From the NCBI RefSeq assembly GCF_003369795.1, contig NZ_CP026730.1:6005001-6069000 (forward strand): 64,000 nucleotides of DNA, given 5' to 3'. A program made the position numbers and the translations under genes. Positions 59,865 through 64,000 of the stretch are shown here, piece after piece (position 1 is the first letter of the stretch; each line of letters opens with the position of its first letter). This DNA comes from Streptomyces sp. CB09001. Its GTDB lineage: Bacteria > Actinomycetota > Actinomycetes > Streptomycetales > Streptomycetaceae. The notes beneath the pieces were generated by a model. The model was given only the letters and a program-made list of their open reading frames with translations, did no database searches and was not told where the DNA came from.

Positions 59865-59921
59865 GGGGCACCCTTTCCCCTGGGCGCGGCACGCCCAATC
59901 CGTTGCCTGTCACTATCGCAT

Positions 59922-60656
59922 TCAGGCGGTGGGGATTCCTGAAACCGGGTACCGCACGGTGCCTGCCCGGTAGGAGCCGCGCGGAACCATGGCATCGAGG
60001 GGCGCCTGTCCGTCCACCGTCACCACCTCACGACCGTCTCCGCGATGGGCCAGAGTGGCACGGAAGAGGTCGTCGTGGTAGAAGCGGTCGGGTCCAGCGA
60101 TCTCGACCGCACTTCCCGGCTCCGGCGTCGTGACAGCCTCGGCGAGCAGTTCGATGACCTCGTCCAAGGCGACGGGCTGGATGAACGACCTCGGAGCGAG
60201 AACTCTGCCGTCCACGGTGTGCTGGTCGATGAGGGCAGGAATGTAGCTCTGGAACTGCGTGGCCCGAATGATCGTGGCGGGGATCGAAGCGGATCGCACG
60301 GCCCTTTCCTGCGCTACCTTGCCGAGGTAGTAGCCGACCTCGGATGCGTCCCCTTCCCCGACGCCGACGATGGAGAGCACGATGTGATGACGCACGCCTG
60401 CCCGCTTTCCCTCCGCGGTCAGGTTGTCGATCGCTCCCTCGAAGAACGAGATGGCCCCCTCCGCATCGAAGCGGGGGGTGTTGAGGACGTTCACGATGGT
60501 GTCGACCCCGACGAGAGCCTCGGCGAGACCCTTGCCCGAGATGACGTCGACCCCGTCCTCAAGCCCTCCCGAGACCACCTCGATGCCCTTGGCCTCCAGG
60601 CTGTCGGCAAGGGGGGAGCCCACACGACCACGCCCACCTGCGATGAGAACCTTCAT
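59922..60656 (-). CDS. NmrA-like NAD(P)-binding oxidoreductase, ECF41 partner
   Basis: A 244-residue Rossmann protein of the atypical short-chain dehydrogenase/NmrA type. The nucleotide motif is MKVLIAGGRGRVGSPLADSL (residues 1-20) and there is no clear catalytic YxxxK at the usual place, as in NmrA-like proteins. ATG 60656 with GAGTGAGGAA upstream. It is transcribed ahead of the sigma factor gene, and ECF41 factors typically control such a neighbour. Confidence 0.87.
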   Translation of the reverse strand: MKVLIAGGRGRVGSPLADSLEAKGIEVVSGGLEDGVDVISGKGLAEALVGVDTIVNVLNTPRFDAEGAISFFEGAIDNLTAEGKRAGVRHHIVLSIVGVGEGDASEVGYYLGKVAQERAVRSASIPATIIRATQFQSYIPALIDQHTVDGRVLAPRSFIQPVALDEVIELLAEAVTTPEPGSAVEIAGPDRFYHDDLFRATLAHRGDGREVVTVDGQAPLDAMVPRGSYRAGTVRYPVSGIPTA

Positions 60657-60700
60657 TTCCTCACTCCGTTCCGGGGCACCGGTCGCTGCCCTCGAACCAT

Positions 60701-60727
60701 GACGACGCAGGCCGGAAGAATGTGAGG
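60701..60727 (-). promoter_or_regulatory. possible ECF41-type promoter
   Basis: On the minus strand CCTCACA (60721-60727) is followed after 16 bases by CGTC (60701-60704). This is 5 of 7 and 4 of 4 matches to the TGTCACA/CGTC signature I recall for ECF41. It would put the transcription start about 38 bases before the ATG at 60656. Confidence 0.4.
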
Positions 60728-60825
60728 CCGAGAAGCAGAGCCTCGCCCCGTCGCTCCAAACCCGTGCGGCGGCGTCCGTGCGGGCCGGTGGCTCCGTCGC
60801 GTCGGGGGCTCCCCCCTCGTCGGGC

Positions 60826-61707
60826 TCAGTCCCGGCCGGGGGTCCTCCTGGGCAGGGACACGTCCGCGACCACCGGGCGGTGGTCCGAGGCCGTGGGCTC
60901 CTCCGGTACCGCGGTGTTCCGGATCCGTACACCCTTGCTCGCGGTCACGTAGTCGATGCGCTTGACGGGGGCCTCGGCCGGATACGTGGCGGGGGTCCCC
61001 GCTCCCGTGTCGCGCAGCTCCTTCCACAGGGGTGCCAGCTCGGGCGCCGAGGGCTCGGCGTTGAAGTCCCCCAGCAGGAACTGGTGCGCGCCCGGCAGCT
61101 CCGCCCGCTCCCGGGCCATGATCCGCCGGGTGTCGGCGACCTGGGCCCGGCGCACCGCCGGGTCCGCGCGGTAGTCGAGGTGGGTCACGAAGACCTGCAC
61201 CGGAACCCCGCGCACCTTCAGCGTCACCTCGCCGAAGCCGGGCGCGGGGGCCGGCACCGGGTTCTCGTCCTGCGTGGACAGGCGCGTGATCTCGTGGTTC
61301 GTCGCGGAACGGACCGGGAAGCGGGACAGCACCGCCACGCCGTACTCGCGCCGGGGATCCCCCGCCGTCACGGGGTCGAGGCTGTAGATCGGCGCGAAGG
61401 ACACCCGCATGCCGAGCCGCCGGGCCAGCTCCCCGGCCACGTCGAGCCCCTGACTGCGGGCTCCCCAGTGCACGTCGACCTCCTGGAGGCCGATCACGTC
61501 CGCGTCGAGGGCGCGCAGCGCGGCAGCCTGCCGGTCGAGGTCGAAGACGCCGTCCGAGCCCGCCCCGGCGTGGATGTTGTAGGTGGCGATGCGCAGCGGG
61601 ACCGAGTGACCCCGGTCGGCGGCCGAGGCGGACGGTGCCGCCACGGCCAGGGTCAACAAAGCACCCGCGACGGACAGTTGGGTGAGAGTACGCGCTCTGA
61701 GAGACAT
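60826..61707 (-). CDS. secreted endonuclease/exonuclease/phosphatase-family hydrolase
   Basis: A 293-residue secreted enzyme. Signal peptide to about residue 29 (ALLTLAVAAPSASA). EEP-fold motifs are all present: ATYNIHAG, LQEVD, THLDYRAD, LGDFNAEP, IDYV and SDHRPV, so the metal-dependent hydrolase looks intact. Substrate could be nucleic acid, phospholipid or inositol phosphate; the sequence does not decide. Confidence 0.88.
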   Translation of the reverse strand: MSLRARTLTQLSVAGALLTLAVAAPSASAADRGHSVPLRIATYNIHAGAGSDGVFDLDRQAAALRALDADVIGLQEVDVHWGARSQGLDVAGELARRLGMRVSFAPIYSLDPVTAGDPRREYGVAVLSRFPVRSATNHEITRLSTQDENPVPAPAPGFGEVTLKVRGVPVQVFVTHLDYRADPAVRRAQVADTRRIMARERAELPGAHQFLLGDFNAEPSAPELAPLWKELRDTGAGTPATYPAEAPVKRIDYVTASKGVRIRNTAVPEEPTASDHRPVVADVSLPRRTPGRD

Positions 61708-61792
61708 GCCGGCACGGTACGCGGGAAACGGCGTCCGCGAGGCGTGCGGCGCGGTCCCGTCCGCGACCCGACTCCGGCCCGCAACCTCCGGT

Positions 61793-62233
61793 TCACGGGT
61801 GTCGCAGCAGGTGGTCGACCGTGCGGCCGAAGACGTGGCGCCCCGAGCCGGCGAGGAGGCCGTCGAGGAAGGGCGGGAGGAGCCGGACGTCCAGTTCCTC
61901 GCGCCACACGACGCGCGCCCGGCCGCCGGGCCCCGCCCCGACCTCGATCTCCGCCCAGCCCCTGACCACCCGGCCGCGCTTCTCCAGCCGGCACCGGCCG
62001 GGGGAGTCCTCCCGCGGCGGCCGCCAGACCGTCACCTCCATGGTGTCGTCGAAGGCGAGCGGCCCGGCCCCCGTGCGGGCCACGACCAGCGTGCCCCGGC
62101 GGGTGGGGCCGGGCGGGCCGGCGGTGACCCGGGTCAGCAGCACGGTGTCGCCGTGCCGCTCCCACCGGGTGAGGCGGCGCCAGGCCTCGTCCGGGACGAG
62201 CGGAACGGTGCGTTCGAGAGAGAAGACGGCCAC
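61793..62233 (-). CDS. SRPBCC (polyketide cyclase-like) protein
   Basis: A 146-residue START-like fold protein. GTG start at 62233 (VAVFSLERTVPLVPDEAWR). Segments FDDTMEVTVWRPP, GWAEIEVG and VVWREELDV are typical strand/helix elements. It ends FGRTVDHLLRHP. A ligand-binding or aromatase-like role is possible; nothing more specific can be said. It is 56 bases downstream of the deacetylase-like gene on the same strand. Confidence 0.78.
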   Translation of the reverse strand: MAVFSLERTVPLVPDEAWRRLTRWERHGDTVLLTRVTAGPPGPTRRGTLVVARTGAGPLAFDDTMEVTVWRPPREDSPGRCRLEKRGRVVRGWAEIEVGAGPGGRARVVWREELDVRLLPPFLDGLLAGSGRHVFGRTVDHLLRHP

Positions 62234-62289
62234 GGGGCGATCGTGGCACGTCCGCCGGGGCCCGTCCGGCATGGTCCGCCGTACCCGCC

Positions 62290-63123
62290 CTAGCGGTAGA
62301 CCTTGCCCGGCTCGGCCTTCCCCGGGGCCAGCAGCTGGGGGACCGTCACGAAGACGTAGCCCCGCTTCTTGAGCGCGTCGATGATCCCGGGCACGGCGGG
62401 CACGGTGCCGTCGTAGATGTCGTGCAGCAGGATGATGCCGTCCCGGGACGACTGGTCCAGGACCCGCTCGGTGATCAGGTCGGAGTCGTTCGTCTTGTAG
62501 TCCTTGGCGGTCACGGTCCACAGCACCTCCGCCAGACCCAGCTCGCGGGAGATGCGGTGCACCGTGTCGTCCGTGCGGCCCTGCGGCGGGCGCATCAGGG
62601 CCGGGCGCTCGCCCGTGAGGCGCTCTATCTCCTTGTTCGGGCGCTCCAGCTCCTCGCGTATCTCGTCCGGCTCGGCGTCCGTGAGGATCTTGTGCGTCCA
62701 GGTGTGGCTCGCCACCTCGTGGCCCTCGTCGGCCATGCGCCTGACAAGCTCGGGATATGTGTCGATATGCCGTTTGCCGAGCAGGAAGAAGGTCGCCGGG
62801 ACCTGCTTCTCCTTCAGTATGTCGAGCAGCCGGGCGGAGTTCTCGCTCGGTCCGGCGTCGAAAGTCAGCGCGATGCACTTGGCGTGCGCGCAGTCCACGG
62901 TGCCGAGTCCGCCCGCGCGGGCCTGGGTGCCGCCCGTGCGGGCCCCGGCGTCGTCCGTGCGGGCCGCCTGGGTGCCGGCGGCATTGCGGACGGAGCTGGG
63001 CGACTCTGTCTCCAGCTTCGTGCAGCCGCTCAGCGCGAGGGTCAGCGAGGCGGCGGCCGCGAAGGTCGCGTGCACACGCAACCTGGTCCCCGTTTTCGTC
63101 ATCTTCCTGGTCAGCGAAGGCAT
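62290..63123 (-). CDS. polysaccharide deacetylase-like lipoprotein, altered NodB motif
   Basis: A 277-residue lipoprotein. Lipobox LSGC at residues 31-34, so it is anchored outside the membrane. NodB-domain motifs: TFDAGPS instead of the usual TFDDG (the metal-binding Asp replaced by Ala), HTWTH (both metal histidines), RPPQGRTD and ILLHD. Missing the Asp may weaken metal binding, although the TFDAG form recurs in actinobacteria. ATG 63123 is used; MTKTG at 63102 is an alternative. A palindrome lies just upstream (63129-63151). Confidence 0.85.
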   Translation of the reverse strand: MPSLTRKMTKTGTRLRVHATFAAAASLTLALSGCTKLETESPSSVRNAAGTQAARTDDAGARTGGTQARAGGLGTVDCAHAKCIALTFDAGPSENSARLLDILKEKQVPATFFLLGKRHIDTYPELVRRMADEGHEVASHTWTHKILTDAEPDEIREELERPNKEIERLTGERPALMRPPQGRTDDTVHRISRELGLAEVLWTVTAKDYKTNDSDLITERVLDQSSRDGIILLHDIYDGTVPAVPGIIDALKKRGYVFVTVPQLLAPGKAEPGKVYR

Positions 63124-63128
63124 GCGAG

Positions 63129-63151
63129 GACTATACGCTGTGTGTATAGTC
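63129..63151. promoter_or_regulatory. palindrome upstream of the deacetylase-like gene
   Basis: Perfect arms GACTATAC and GTATAGTC separated by 7 bases, in the shared upstream region of the deacetylase-like gene and the rightward ORF at 63290. Possible operator. Confidence 0.5.
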
Positions 63152-63289
63152 GCGGTTTATGGTACCCCCTCGCGTCAGATGTCGAATGTACGTTCGAGGT
63201 CGATCCCCCTTCTCGGGGAGTGACGTGTCTTCAAGGGTTTGAGGCAACCTCCTCGCGGCACCCGCGTCGCCGAGAGAGGAGCCCGCCCC

Positions 63290-63412
63290 ATGCGCATCCT
63301 TGGTGTCCACGCCCTGCACGGAAAGCTGACGGTGAACTTCTCCGCCCGGGAGGTTCCGGAGCTGTCGGCGCGGTGGTTCCCGGAGCGGGCCGGAGCGCGG
63401 GCGTTCGCATGA
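63290..63412 (+). CDS. 40-residue ORF coupled to the glycosyltransferase gene
   Basis: Begins ATG CGC ATC (MRILGVHALHGKLTVNFSAR) after GAGAGAGGAG and ends in a TGA that overlaps the glycosyltransferase ATG. The ribosome site and overlap make translation likely. The first residues recall the start of NodU/CmcH carbamoyltransferases (MRILGIHA-type), so it may be a remnant, or a leader that couples translation. Not a recognised family. Confidence 0.5.
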   Translation: MRILGVHALHGKLTVNFSAREVPELSARWFPERAGARAFA

Positions 63413-64000
63413 GCACCGCCTCCGGAGCCGGCGGCCCGCGCACCGGCTACGCCGTCGTCGTCCCCACCCTCGTACGCGACACGCTGGCCGACTGCCTGGC
63501 CGCGCTGGTCGCCGCGCACGGTCCCGACCCGGACGAGATCGTCCTGGTCGACGACCGGCCGGCACCGGATGCCGACCCCGGCGCCCTGGAGCACGCCCTG
63601 ACCGTCCTCGGCGACCTGCGGGAACGCACGGTGGTGCTGCGCAGCGGGGGCCGCGGGCCCGCAGCCGCCCGCAACACCGGTGTCCGCGCGGTCACCTCAC
63701 CGTGGACCGCCTTCCTCGACGACGACGTCCAGGTCGGCCCGCACTGGTGCGACCAGCTGATCCAGGACCTCGCCGAGGCGGCGCCCGACACCGGCGCCGT
63801 GCAGGGCGTGATCGCCGTGCCGCTGCCGGGGGAGCGCCGCCCCACCGACTGGGAGCGCGACACCGCCTGTCTCGCGCAGGCCCGGTGGATCGCCGCCGAC
63901 ATGGCCTACCGCACCGACGTGCTGAAACAGGTCGGCGGCTTCGACGAACGCTTCACCCGCGCCTTCCGCGAGGACGCCGACCTCGCACTGCGCGTCCTCG
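63409..64000 (+). CDS. glycosyltransferase family 2, truncated by window edge
   Basis: First 197 residues of a GT-A-fold glycosyltransferase. VVVPTLVRDTLADCLAAL at the start, EIVLVDD near residue 44, AARNTGVRAV, and the DxD-type metal motif FLDDDVQVG near residue 105. A later REDADLALRV matches the family's second acidic motif. Start overlaps the stop of the 40-residue ORF. Sugar and acceptor unknown. Confidence 0.88.
   Translation, partial: MSTASGAGGPRTGYAVVVPTLVRDTLADCLAALVAAHGPDPDEIVLVDDRPAPDADPGALEHALTVLGDLRERTVVLRSGGRGPAAARNTGVRAVTSPWTAFLDDDVQVGPHWCDQLIQDLAEAAPDTGAVQGVIAVPLPGERRPTDWERDTACLAQARWIAADMAYRTDVLKQVGGFDERFTRAFREDADLALRVL

Noticed and set aside
63152..63289. riboswitch before the 40-residue ORF
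   Set aside because: Some complementary stretches are present, but no recognisable conserved core of a known riboswitch class.

Overview
The window is Streptomyces chromosome. Base composition is very GC-rich, third codon positions are almost all G or C, GTG and TTG starts are frequent, and many genes overlap by 4 bases (ATGA/GTGA). Gene content points the same way: a DUF5753/DUF397 regulator cassette, orphan RsbW-like ATPases, a spore-associated protein homologue, an alditol oxidase and an iron box. From memory (not from a search), aldO and a minimal MreB-like gene in similar order occur in Streptomyces coelicolor, so a close relative is likely. I see no insertion sequence, prophage, CRISPR array, rRNA or tRNA. 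Both edges cut genes.

Layout. 1-5.4 kb: a three-gene minus-strand operon of secreted proteins (two DUF4185-type proteins around an M23 peptidase; two carry near-identical FG-GAP repeats), with a promoter and palindromic operator at 5.43-5.48 kb. 5.7-10 kb: lipoprotein, STAS protein, carboxylesterase, and a whiJ-like cassette (ATPase / XRE-DUF5753 / DUF397) whose DUF397 core is triplicated. 10-16.3 kb: a D-Ala-D-Ala carboxypeptidase and a fully overlapping five-gene MoxR/DUF58/DUF4129 operon. 16.3-21.8 kb: homocysteine methyltransferase; CPBP protease with a two-component system; DinB-like, PEP-mutase-like and TetR genes. 22-31.9 kb: Tat-exported PHP protein, alditol oxidase, atypical radical SAM protein, a 23-residue ORF, RsgA, the Ada/Ogt alkylation-repair pair, DUF456 and a TrmB/LuxR-like regulator.

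32-39.5 kb: a PP2C-like probable pseudophosphatase, pyruvate oxidase, RsbW-like ATPase, DUF2637 protein, and an iron-box-controlled FhuF-like protein beside a GntR regulator. 39.6-46.3 kb: SecDF fusion, two-component system, two DksA/TraR zinc-finger proteins and a minimal MreB-like protein. 46.3-49 kb: repeat-rich noncoding DNA with an Rv1733c-like protein and a helical-repeat protein. 49-57.7 kb: purine catabolism (PucR, three-subunit xanthine dehydrogenase, NCS2 permease, XdhC chaperone). 57.8-64 kb: a frameshifted small gene, a SapA-like secreted protein, an ECF41-type sigma factor with its oxidoreductase, a secreted EEP-family hydrolase, an SRPBCC protein, a deacetylase-like lipoprotein, and a 40-residue ORF coupled to a glycosyltransferase running off the right edge.

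Recurring theme: several proteins keep a fold but have lost expected catalytic residues (PP2C-like protein, AlkA domain of Ada, polysaccharide deacetylase, STAS protein). The most attractive candidate for a new system is the secreted DUF4185 + M23 operon at the left edge, which could attack arabinan-containing cell walls of other actinobacteria.
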